This document shows, piece after piece, positions 8,762 to 19,224 of a stretch of DNA of 64,000 nucleotides. The stretch covers positions 434,001-498,000 of the forward strand of contig NZ_OX365700.1 in the NCBI RefSeq assembly GCF_947241125.1. Reading direction: 5' to 3'. The stretch is from Nitrospira tepida (GTDB lineage Bacteria > Nitrospirota > Nitrospiria > Nitrospirales > Nitrospiraceae). Within the stretch, counting starts at the first letter, position 1. The number at the start of each line of letters is the position of its first letter. A program made the position numbers and the translations under genes. The notes below the pieces were generated by a model. The model was not told where the DNA came from and searched no databases. It saw only the letters and a list, made by a program, of their open reading frames with translations.

Positions 8762-9943
8762 ATGGGAATCACCGCGAACCGACAGGCCCTCTTCATCGAA
8801 CCGCTGGATGTCCTGGTCTTGCGGGGCAACAAGCTCTTTGGCGATCCGGGTAGCTACGGTGAGTCGCTGGTGCCGCCCTGGCCGTCGGTCGCGGCGGGCG
8901 CGATCCGGTCAGCGCTGCTTGCCCATAAGGGTGTGGACCTTCAGGAATTTGCCAAGGGGCGAGTGGCTGACCCGGAGTTGGGGACACCTCAGCAACCGGG
9001 TCCGTTCCATCTCATGGATTTCCGCCTCGCCCGCCGGTGCGCTGATGGGCGAGTCCAACCGCTGTATGCTCCTCCGGCTGATCTCGTCATCCGGCGCAAG
9101 GATGACGACAATCTCGAATGTGCATGTATGGAACCCAGGGCCTTGCCGAGCGGCATGCATTCCTCGGCGGCGACCGAGCTTCACGCCGTGCTACCGGAAC
9201 GGGAACGCACCAAGCCGAAGAGCGGCTATTGGCTGATACACGAAGGCTGGCTGACCTATCTCGCGGGCCGTGACGTTGATCCTCAAACGCATCTCGTTGA
9301 AAGCGGCGATCTGTGGAAGCTCGATGCCCGCGTGGGCGTCGGGCTCGATCCGGCGAAGCGCAGCGCGGCCGAGGGCAAGCTCTTCACCGTGCAGGCCGTC
9401 GCGATGTGGAACCGGCATCATGGCCACGCGCGCAACTACGACGTCGGCTTTCTGGCCGAGATCGAAGGGGCGGCCATTCCGCACGAGATGACATTGCGGT
9501 TCGGGGGCGACGGGCGAGCGGCCCGGGCTACACACGTTCACGCGATCGACTCCAAACCTGATCTCTTCAGCGAGATTGTGCAAGCCGGCCGTTGCCGACT
9601 CATCCTCACGAGCCCGGGGATTTTCTCCGGCGGCTGGCTGCCGACGGGCACCCAGCAACAGGAGGAGGCCGTCGTGTTCGACCTGCATGGTGTTCGGGGC
9701 CGCGTCGTCTGTGCGGCGGTGCCTCGCGCGGAAGTCGTGTCGGGGTGGGATCTGGCGAAGTGGAAGCCGAAGGCGGCTCAACGCGCCGCGCCCACCGGCA
9801 GCGTCTATTGGCTGGACGAGCTGGACACCACGCCGGAAGCGCTGCGCCAACTGGTGGACATGGGGCTGTGGAGTGAGCCGTGCGAAAATGCCGCGCGGCG
9901 CGCCGAAGGCTTCAACCGGTTTGCCTGGGGTCTGTGGCCATGA
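8762..9943 (+). CDS. cmr3: Type III-B RAMP protein Cmr3
   Basis: Cmr3 is a Cas5-like subunit that holds the crRNA 5' tag at the base of the Cmr complex beside Cas10. The opening FIEPLDVLVLRGNKLFGDPG and PPWPSVAAGAIRSALL are the family hallmarks. The product has 393 residues, a usual length. The gene ends only five bases before the stop codon of an oppositely oriented PIN toxin, so the cmr reading order is interrupted here by the TA module and resumes with cmr4. Confidence 0.92.
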   Translation: MGITANRQALFIEPLDVLVLRGNKLFGDPGSYGESLVPPWPSVAAGAIRSALLAHKGVDLQEFAKGRVADPELGTPQQPGPFHLMDFRLARRCADGRVQPLYAPPADLVIRRKDDDNLECACMEPRALPSGMHSSAATELHAVLPERERTKPKSGYWLIHEGWLTYLAGRDVDPQTHLVESGDLWKLDARVGVGLDPAKRSAAEGKLFTVQAVAMWNRHHGHARNYDVGFLAEIEGAAIPHEMTLRFGGDGRAARATHVHAIDSKPDLFSEIVQAGRCRLILTSPGIFSGGWLPTGTQQQEEAVVFDLHGVRGRVVCAAVPRAEVVSGWDLAKWKPKAAQRAAPTGSVYWLDELDTTPEALRQLVDMGLWSEPCENAARRAEGFNRFAWGLWP

Positions 9944-9948
9944 GGCGG

Positions 9949-11983
<2,035 letters not shown>

Positions 11984-11984
11984 C

Positions 11985-13358
11985 ATGCCGATCGCGGCTG
12001 TGCCCAAGTATATGCAGGACAACGATCCGGAGTTCTATCTCGCTGCACCGCCCGGACACCGCTTTCTGCTCTATTTCCCTGCTTGGGGCGAAAACAGGGA
12101 AACGCGAAAGCTCGATTGGCGAATGGACGACCGTGTACCGAAGATCGACAAAAAGACGAAGCAGCAAAAGGTTGGGAAATCCGGACCTGAATGGGAGGAC
12201 CTGACCAATGGCCAGTTTGCCTGCACGATTGCGGCATGCAAAACCCCGCCGTACGACGAGGAACGGCCACGGGCGAGGAAACCAAAGGCGGACCCTGGCC
12301 TCAAGTCATGGATGCCGGTGATGGAAGCACTGCTTGCACGTCAGATAGCGGCCGCAAGCCGGATCGCTCATGATGCGGTGCACCGCGTCAGCGCCCAAGC
12401 CATCTCCCCCTTCACCACCGGCCTCGGCAACGAGCATCCCCTGGAGAACGGCTTTGCCTTTTTGAACCCCTATGGCTTGCCGTATCTGCCCGGGAGCGGC
12501 GTGAAGGGCGTGCTGCGGCAGGCGGCGGGTGAACTGGCGAACGGCATGTGGGCCGACAAAAGGGGATGGAGCGATGAGAAGCCATATGCGATCGAGATCG
12601 GCGAACAGACGGTTTCGCTGTCGATGCTCGATGTCCTCTTTGGCCTGGAATCAAAAGACGGCGACACCGCCCACGTCCGCGGCGCCCTCTCCTTCTGGGA
12701 CATGATTCCGCAGATCGTAGCCGACAGCCTCATGGTGGAGATCATGACGCCGCACCAGAGTCACTACTACCAGATTGACAAGAAGAAGAATCCTCAACCT
12801 CCGCACTTCCAATCGCCCCACGACTCCGGCCAGCCCACGCCTCTCAGCTTCCTCACCGTGCCGCCGAAGTCGCGGTTCGTCTTCCACGTCATGTGCGACC
12901 TCGCGTGCCTGAAGCGGCTTGCTCCCGATCTCGCCGAGAACGATCGCTGGAAAACGCTGCTCCAGAGCGCCTTCGAACATGCCTTTGCCTGGCTCGGCTT
13001 CGGGGCCAAAACGGCGGTCGGCTATGGGGCGATGATCCGGGCGGACGAATCAGCTTCTCAAACAGGGGAACGACAGGTCAGTCCTGCGCCCCGCTCCCGC
13101 TGGGTGGACGACAAGCTCAGGGAGTTGTGCAGCAAGCCCGGGATTAAGGAAGACGATGCGCTCCGTGGAAAAACGTTGGCCGAAGCCGTGAAAGCCATCG
13201 ACGACGAGACAACTAGGCGGGAGGCCCTAGCCGACATCGTCCACCGCTGGAAGGAGAAAGGTTGGTGGGCGAGCAAGGTGTCAGGCTCGGCGAAACAAGC
13301 CAAGGCAATCTATGAGGAGTTGCTCGGCAAGGGACCGGCTGCGCAGGGCGTCGATTGA
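11985..13358 (+). CDS. cmr6: Type III-B RAMP protein Cmr6
   Basis: Cmr6 is a Cas7-like subunit next to Cmr1 at the head of the complex. The RAMP signature is clear: SPFTTGLGNEHPLENGF, YLPGSGVKGVLRQAAGE, RGALSFWDMIP and the glycine-rich AKTAVGYG near residue 345. At 457 residues it is longer than most Cmr6 proteins because of a Lys-rich N-terminal insertion and about 90 extra C-terminal residues. ATG follows GGAGG. It is the last cmr gene; a second TA module starts 46 bases downstream. Confidence 0.92.
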   Translation: MPIAAVPKYMQDNDPEFYLAAPPGHRFLLYFPAWGENRETRKLDWRMDDRVPKIDKKTKQQKVGKSGPEWEDLTNGQFACTIAACKTPPYDEERPRARKPKADPGLKSWMPVMEALLARQIAAASRIAHDAVHRVSAQAISPFTTGLGNEHPLENGFAFLNPYGLPYLPGSGVKGVLRQAAGELANGMWADKRGWSDEKPYAIEIGEQTVSLSMLDVLFGLESKDGDTAHVRGALSFWDMIPQIVADSLMVEIMTPHQSHYYQIDKKKNPQPPHFQSPHDSGQPTPLSFLTVPPKSRFVFHVMCDLACLKRLAPDLAENDRWKTLLQSAFEHAFAWLGFGAKTAVGYGAMIRADESASQTGERQVSPAPRSRWVDDKLRELCSKPGIKEDDALRGKTLAEAVKAIDDETTRREALADIVHRWKEKGWWASKVSGSAKQAKAIYEELLGKGPAAQGVD

Positions 13359-13404
13359 CTCGTCGCCACATCACGGTCACAATGACGCCACAACAGGGGG
13401 ACCC

Positions 13405-13674
13405 ATGGCACGAGTCGGTGTGCGGGAATTGCGAAACCACCTCAGCCGGTACTTAAAGAAGGTCAGGGGGGGAGAGGAACTGGAGGTCGCGGACCGAGGG
13501 CGAGTGATCGCCAGAGTGGTGCCGGCTGAACGCCGGGAAATCCCGGCCGAGGTCGGCGCTCTCGTGCGTGAAGGTGCGGCTACCTGGAGCGGCGGCAAGC
13601 CTAAGGGTGCGAAACGGCCGCTCGTGTTGCCCGGTCGTTCGGTGTCGGATCTGGTTATCGCGGATCGCCGATGA
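13405..13674 (+). CDS. Phd-type antitoxin
   Basis: The 89-residue protein (MARVGVRELRNHLSRYLKKV, then RGRVIARVVP) is a prevent-host-death family DNA-binding antitoxin. ATG 13405 follows CAGGGGG and is the natural start. It overlaps its toxin by four bases. It is co-oriented with the cas genes, unlike the first TA module, so it may ride on cas transcripts. Confidence 0.87.
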   Translation: MARVGVRELRNHLSRYLKKVRGGEELEVADRGRVIARVVPAERREIPAEVGALVREGAATWSGGKPKGAKRPLVLPGRSVSDLVIADRR

Positions 13675-14105
13675 TCCTCTACTGCGACACCAGCGCGCTG
13701 GTTAAGCTCTATGTGGAGGAGTCCGGCTCGTCGTGGGTTCGCCAATGGGTGGATGCCTGCCAGGTGGTGGGAATTGCCGCTATCGGGTATGTGGAAACCA
13801 AGGCCGCCTTCGCGCGAGCGGTTCACGGTGGCCGGGTGGTCCGGCGGCGGTATCGAGGAATCGTAGCGGACTTCGAACAGGATTGGAGCCGGTACCTCGT
13901 GCTGGAGATGAGCGAGCAGGTGATCCGGCAAGCCGGCCGGTTAGCCGAAGCGCATCGACTACGAGCCTATGATGAGGTTCACCTGGCTGCGGCACTGCAC
14001 ATTCGGACTCGGACTGCGGCGGAGGTCAACTTCCTGGGATTCGACGAAGAACTCAATCGGGCGGCGGGGGCAGAGGGATTGGCAGTGGTCCCGCCTCCGT
14101 CGTAA
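13671..14105 (+). CDS. PIN-domain toxin (VapC-like)
   Basis: The 144-residue PIN protein begins MILYCDTSALVKLYVEE and contains IGYVETKAAFARA and RAYDEVHLAAALHI, giving the D, E and D positions of a PIN nuclease. It pairs with the Phd antitoxin just upstream (ATGA overlap). Together with the module at 9949-10592 it places two Phd/PIN pairs on the two sides of cmr4-cmr6. Confidence 0.88.
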   Translation: MILYCDTSALVKLYVEESGSSWVRQWVDACQVVGIAAIGYVETKAAFARAVHGGRVVRRRYRGIVADFEQDWSRYLVLEMSEQVIRQAGRLAEAHRLRAYDEVHLAAALHIRTRTAAEVNFLGFDEELNRAAGAEGLAVVPPPS

Positions 14106-14188
14106 ACTGATCGGTTTCGCTCAATGGAGGGACAGATCGCTTCAGCGGCCGGTGAGCGAGAAGTCTCGACTGATGGCCGATCTCCCGC

Positions 14189-14980
14189 ATGCGCCTCCAC
14201 GTCGCCATCATCTCGGACCAGTCGCTTCCGACCGTCATTCCCTGCTTGATGGACCGGCCGGACGTGGTCGTGCTGGTCGCCTCGCGGGCGATGGAGGGCA
14301 AGGCGCGGCGGTTGCAGGCGCTGCTCCACACAGAGGGTCTCGCGGCGGAGATTCGGGACCTGGCGCCCGACGCGGGGCTTGTAGCCATTCGCGCCTCTGC
14401 GAGCGCGTTGTCGCGGGATCTGGCGACCGCCTGGCCCGACGCCGAGTTGGTGTTCAACGCCACCGGGGGCACGAAGCTCATGACGCTCGGATTTGTGGAC
14501 GTGTTTCGGAAGCGGGCCGCGCAGATCATCTACACGGATACGGCGCACGGTCGGATCGAAGTTATCGCCGATCGCCGGCAGGCGGACCCGCAGCCGGTGC
14601 CCATGCGCGACGTGCTGGATGTGCCGCGCTATCTTGCGGTGCAGGGGTTCCGGTACGCGGACGACGCCACGCGTCATGCCCTCAAACTGGAGCGGATCGA
14701 TGCCCGGCGAGAAGCGGCCCGGTTTCTGGCAGATCGGGCCCCCGGATTGAGCGGGCTCATTGCGCTGGTCAACGCCTTGGCGCATCGCGCGTTGGATGAA
14801 ACGGGCAAGGAATTGATTCAACCGGAACAGCGGCTCACGCGGGAACCCAGGGGTGAGGTGCCCAAGGCGCTCGCGCTCTTCGAGCGCGCCAGACTCATGA
14901 CACGGAAGGGCCCCGTGACCGTTCGCTTCGCGGATGTGGAGGCCGCCCGGTTTCTGGGCGGCGGGTGGTTGGAAGAGTAG
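14189..14980 (+). CDS. Card1/Can2-like effector, CARF half (ends at in-frame TAG)
   Basis: This is the N-terminal part of a DUF1887-family protein (Card1/Can2), a cyclic-tetra-adenylate-activated nuclease. The CARF signature ATGGTKLMTLG is at residues 91-101. The coding frame stops at TAG 14978-14980 right after GGGWLEE, a point where I would expect an aromatic residue and continuation into the nuclease domain. The same frame stays open afterwards to 15346 with an intact nuclease, so the two parts were one gene. It may be a recent pseudogene, a split two-chain effector, stop-codon read-through or a sequence error. Confidence 0.85.
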   Translation: MRLHVAIISDQSLPTVIPCLMDRPDVVVLVASRAMEGKARRLQALLHTEGLAAEIRDLAPDAGLVAIRASASALSRDLATAWPDAELVFNATGGTKLMTLGFVDVFRKRAAQIIYTDTAHGRIEVIADRRQADPQPVPMRDVLDVPRYLAVQGFRYADDATRHALKLERIDARREAARFLADRAPGLSGLIALVNALAHRALDETGKELIQPEQRLTREPRGEVPKALALFERARLMTRKGPVTVRFADVEAARFLGGGWLEE

Positions 14981-14989
14981 GCGTTTGCG

Positions 14990-15346
14990 GTGGCGAAGGA
15001 TGCCGGCCTCTACGACGTGCGCCTCGGCGTTACGGGCCTGTGGGAGGGCACGACGGCGGCGCGGAACGAGTTCGACGTGCTGGCCTGCGACCGGAACCGG
15101 CTGTTGTTTATCGAGTGTAAGACCCTCCGTTTCACCGGCGACGAGAACGACAACGACCTCGCGTACAAGGTTAAGAGTCTCGGAGAAGACGTCCGCGGCC
15201 TATTCGGGAACACATGGGTCTTGGCCGCACAGGAGCCGACGCCGGTGTTGAAGGATCGGGCGCAGCAGGCCGGGTTTCAGATCATCGGGCCTCGGTTCTT
15301 AGGGAGCCTGCCGCAATGGGTCCGCCTGTGGAGGGACGGCGGGTAA
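14990..15346 (+). CDS. Card1/Can2-like effector, PD-(D/E)XK nuclease half
   Basis: In the same frame as the CARF half, this part could restart at GTG 14990 (118 codons). It contains NEFDVLACDRNRLLFIECKT. Counting from the GTG, D29, E42 and K44 match the metal-binding and catalytic D, E-X-K of PD-(D/E)XK nucleases in the DUF1887 family. The only ribosome-site candidate is AGG eight bases before the GTG, overlapping the TAG, so re-initiation would be weak. No further stops or frameshifts are visible, so the domain is either still selected or very recently broken. The CRISPR leader follows directly. Confidence 0.75.
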   Translation: MAKDAGLYDVRLGVTGLWEGTTAARNEFDVLACDRNRLLFIECKTLRFTGDENDNDLAYKVKSLGEDVRGLFGNTWVLAAQEPTPVLKDRAQQAGFQIIGPRFLGSLPQWVRLWRDGG

Positions 15347-15453
15347 CAAGTCTGAAAGGGGGTGGGAAAAACTTGTGCCTCAGAACGCTTCACAAACCCT
15401 GCGCATCCGTCCGCACAACATGGCGGAACAGCAGGGAATTGTTAGTGGGGGCA
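15347..15453 (+). promoter_or_regulatory. CRISPR leader region
   Basis: This 107-base gap lies between the nuclease gene and repeat 1. Perfect repeats start here and the degenerate ones are at the far end, so new spacers should enter at this side. It has a purine-rich stretch (GAAAGGGGGTGGGAAAAA) but no convincing -35/-10 pair. Confidence 0.55.
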
Positions 15454-18400
15454 GTGGGAACCTCGACCTGAAGAAGAAGGGATTAAGACGCATAGACATT
15501 GATCGCTTTGCCACGGCGCGTCGTGGGAACCTCGACCTGAAGAAGAAGGGATTAAGACCAATCCAATCCAAACCAAAACTTTGTAGCGGCGTGGGAACCT
15601 CGACCTGAAGAAGAAGGGATTAAGACTATGAGCTGCCGCATGGGTACTTGAGCCATGGTCCGTGGGAACCTCGACCTGAAGAAGAAGGGATTAAGACCAT
15701 CAGAGAGCCACGCAATAAATTTCGCGTTCATGGGTGGGAACCTCGACCTGAAGAAGAAGGGATTAAGACACCCAGCGTCTACAGCAAGTCCTCGCTGTCA
15801 AAGCGTGGGAACCTCGACCTGAAGAAGAAGGGATTAAGACTGCACTTCAGTAGGTAGATGGGACAGCGTAGCTAGGAGTGGGAACCTCGACCTGAAGAAG
15901 AAGGGATTAAGACCAGCCTTGATAGCAGCAGCTTGCTGTTCTTGCGCAGTGGGAACCTCGACCTGAAGAAGAAGGGATTAAGACTGTGGACCTCGGACGC
16001 ATGTTCTTGCTTGTAGGTGGTGGGAACCTCGACCTGAAGAAGAAGGGATTAAGACTGATAGGGCGTCCCGCAATACGGGCACTCCCAGACCGTGGGAACC
16101 TCGACCTGAAGAAGAAGGGATTAAGACCTGTCTCCCGCTACGCAACCGGACGATATAGAGTGGGAACCTCGACCTGAAGAAGAAGGGATTAAGACCTGGG
16201 TGAGACTCATATGAGTGCGGAGTGCCTTGGTGGGAACCTCGACCTGAAGAAGAAGGGATTAAGACCACCCCATGCCATTTATCTTTATGTGAGGCTTCAG
16301 TGGGAACCTCGACCTGAAGAAGAAGGGATTAAGACGAATGAGCGCATTCACGTTCGTGCTGACCTCAATAGTGGGAACCTCGACCTGAAGAAGAAGGGAT
16401 TAAGACCATGAGTCGCTCAAGCATTTTTAGGTGTTGCCCAATGTGGGAACCTCGACCTGAAGAAGAAGGGATTAAGACCGCCCGCATACTTGATGATCCT
16501 AAAATTGACGGTAGTGGGAACCTCGACCTGAAGAAGAAGGGATTAAGACGCCATCAGCGGTCACGAGCTTATACGCGATGAGGGGATGTGGGAACCTCGA
16601 CCTGAAGAAGAAGGGATTAAGACGCAGGTCGCTCCCGCTCAGGTTGCTCCCGCGCAGGTCGGTGGGAACCTCGACCTGAAGAAGAAGGGATTAAGACCGA
16701 TATCCTCCCTCATCATTATTTCCTCGCATTCGTAGTGGGAACCTCGACCTGAAGAAGAAGGGATTAAGACATGCTGTGTGCCCGTCCATTCCTCCCTCCT
16801 TGGTTGTGGGAACCTCGACCTGAAGAAGAAGGGATTAAGACCTATATATGTGCTTCATGGTCTCCTCCTCTCCCGCGTGTGGGAACCTCGACCTGAAGAA
16901 GAAGGGATTAAGACCACTAGCTTGACATGCCTCATAATCGCTCGCTTTTCGGTGGGAACCTCGACCTGAAGAAGAAGGGATTAAGACAAAAAGGCGACCT
17001 CTCGTTTCGCCACTGCAAGAGCGTGGGAACCTCGACCTGAAGAAGAAGGGATTAAGACTCGCTATCGAAACTGACTTCTCCCTGCCCTTCGGCGTGGGAA
17101 CCTCGACCTGAAGAAGAAGGGATTAAGACATAGATCAGCGTACGGAGATGAGTCACGATCCACATAGTGGGAACCTCGACCTGAAGAAGAAGGGATTAAG
17201 ACCGTCTGCAATGATTGGTTTGGATCGGTTGTACGTGGGAACCTCGACCTGAAGAAGAAGGGATTAAGACAATTATGCTGGATGGTCCTCTCCTATTCGA
17301 TCTCCGTGGGAACCTCGACCTGAAGAAGAAGGGATTAAGACAATTATGCTGGATGGTCCTCTCCTATTCGATCTCCGTGGGAACCTCGACCTGAAGAAGA
17401 AGGGATTAAGACGATGCTGTGCAGATGTGGAATCGCATGGTCTCCTCGTGGGAACCTCGACCTGAAGAAGAAGGGATTAAGACGCTTTCAGGCTATCGAT
17501 TGCAGCCATTAGTCTGGTGGGAACCTCGACCTGAAGAAGAAGGGATTAAGACATACCCGTCCGGGTAGCAGTTCTCCCACCCGTCCCCCGTGGGAACCTC
17601 GACCTGAAGAAGAAGGGATTAAGACATCACATTGATGTAGTATACATGTCGTACAGAGCCGTCGTGGGAACCTCGACCTGAAGAAGAAGGGATTAAGACC
17701 TATGCCCTGTATCTTTATGTGAGGCTTCATGGTCCCGTGGGAACCTCGACCTGAAGAAGAAGGGATTAAGACACCACACCGTTGATTTTTTCTCAGTCGT
17801 GTCGCGTGTGGGAACCTCGACCTGAAGAAGAAGGGATTAAGACCACCCCCCTGTCTCGTACCCCCTTAACTGGTAAGCTGTGGGAACCTCGACCTGAAGA
17901 AGAAGGGATTAAGACGCCTGGACGACGAAAGCCTCAAGGTCGTCCTCCGTGGTGGGAACCTCGACCTGAAGAAGAAGGGATTAAGACATCCGTGCGCGCC
18001 GCAATCTGCACAATACGCGTTATCCGTGGGAACCTCGACCTGAAGAAGAAGGGATTAAGACTCCATCTAGCCCATATATCGCATATTGCACGAGTGGGAA
18101 CCTCGACCTGAAGAAGAAGGGATTAAGACACGGATCTCAATATCAATTAGGTAGTTTTCGAGTTCTGTGGGAACCTCGACCTGAAGAAGAAGGGATTAAG
18201 ACGTAGTCGTCGCATTCAAAGACGCTGTGGCCTGGATCGTGGGAACCTCGACCTGAAGAAGAAGGGATTAAGACCTGCTTCGCCGCCGCAATCGCCCGCG
18301 CAATCGCCTTCCGTGGGAACCTCGACCTGAAGAAGAAGGGATTAAGACAATGCTCATCCCACATTACATCCTCGACCGGCCTGTGGGAACCTCGACCTGA

Positions 18401-18929
18401 AGAAGAAGGGATTAAGACCCATTGCCGCGCACCCCAAATGAGACCTCCGGTTCGGTGGGAACCTCGACCTGAAGAAGAAGGGATTAAGACGTCGCATCGC
18501 ACCATTGGATGTGGCTATGGTCGCTCAGTGGGAACCTCGACCTGAAGAAGAAGGGATTAAGACTGCTTTTGCCCATCGCTTTTTGTCTCTGTGATACAGA
18601 GTGGGAACCTCGACCTGAAGAAGAAGGGATTAAGACCCCACGGGCGTGGCGCTTAATTATGCTGGTACTTCCTCGGTGGGAACCTCGACCTGAAGAAGAA
18701 GGGATTAAGACTGATGACTGGCTGGTCCATCTCCCTCTCCTTTCTGTTGTGGGAACCTCGACCTGAAGAAGAAGGGATTAAGACACTTGCTTGCCACTGT
18801 CTGTTCGAGGCGCGTCCAAAGTGGGAATCTCGACCTGAAGAAGAAGGGATTAAGACGCAGACAGCCGCTCCGCCTCTTGAACCGCCTGTTCAAGTGGGAA
18901 TCTCGACCTGAAGCAGAAGGGATTGCACC
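15454..18929 (+). CRISPR. CRISPR array, 49 repeats of 36 bp and 48 spacers
   Basis: The 36-bp repeat begins GTGGGAACCTCGACC and ends GGGATTAAGAC. The last eight bases (ATTAAGAC) would form the crRNA 5' tag. I counted repeat starts from 15454 to 18894 with a mean spacing of 71.7 bases; spacers are about 32-39 bases. The first 47 repeats look identical. Repeat 48 (18821) has CCT changed to TCT, and repeat 49 (18894-18929) is degenerate with an altered 3' end, marking the trailer. Spacers 26 and 27 (17271-17305 and 17342-17376) are identical. Cas6 at 22793 is the likely processing enzyme and the Cmr complex the user. Many spacers read as antisense of genes. Confidence 0.99.
17271..17412 (+). repeat. 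Duplicated spacer-repeat unit in the array
   Basis: Spacers 26 and 27 are identical 35-mers starting AATTATGCTGGATGG, each followed by a perfect repeat. The 71-bp unit was duplicated, most likely by recombination between repeats or replication slippage. Confidence 0.95.
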
Positions 18930-19224
18930 TTGCTCGGCCTTCAGACGTGCCCGCCGAGATCGCGCTAGCACCACGAAACAGTCGGAACGTATGAAGGGTC
19001 CGGCGCCCTGGCCTCTTGCGCGAGGCGCGTCATGCGAATATGGAAGACCTCCATCATCGGCTTCAGAGTCTCGCAGGACTCTGATTCCCGCGGCTCGCCC
19101 CTGAATCCATAGCCCTCTCCGTCGATTGACGCCTGGCCGTGGCGGCGTGTTTCGGCAATGTTTCCGTGCTTGCTCGCGTGGGGCCATTCCAGTAAGAAAG
19201 GAGCCGGTCAGACGGAGGTCAGTC
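18930..19224. other. Intergenic region after the array
   Basis: About 295 bases lie between the degenerate last repeat and the TIGR02710-type gene. I find no gene in either strand. It contains a copy of the 14-bp dyad element (19153-19166) and, near its end, the ribosome site of the next gene. No terminator with a T-run is visible for the array transcript. Confidence 0.5.
19153..19166. promoter_or_regulatory. Dyad element copy 3, upstream of the CARF-HEPN gene
   Basis: CGGCAATGTTTCCG is identical to the copy at 4453-4466 before cmr1 and lies almost the same distance (58 bases) before the start codon. It is a candidate shared operator. Confidence 0.45.

Noticed and set aside
15454-18929. Many small open frames running through the array on both strands (e.g. 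15978-16268, 18143-18505)
   Set aside because: They are repeat translations (NLDLKKKGLR, PEEEGIK and similar), not genes.
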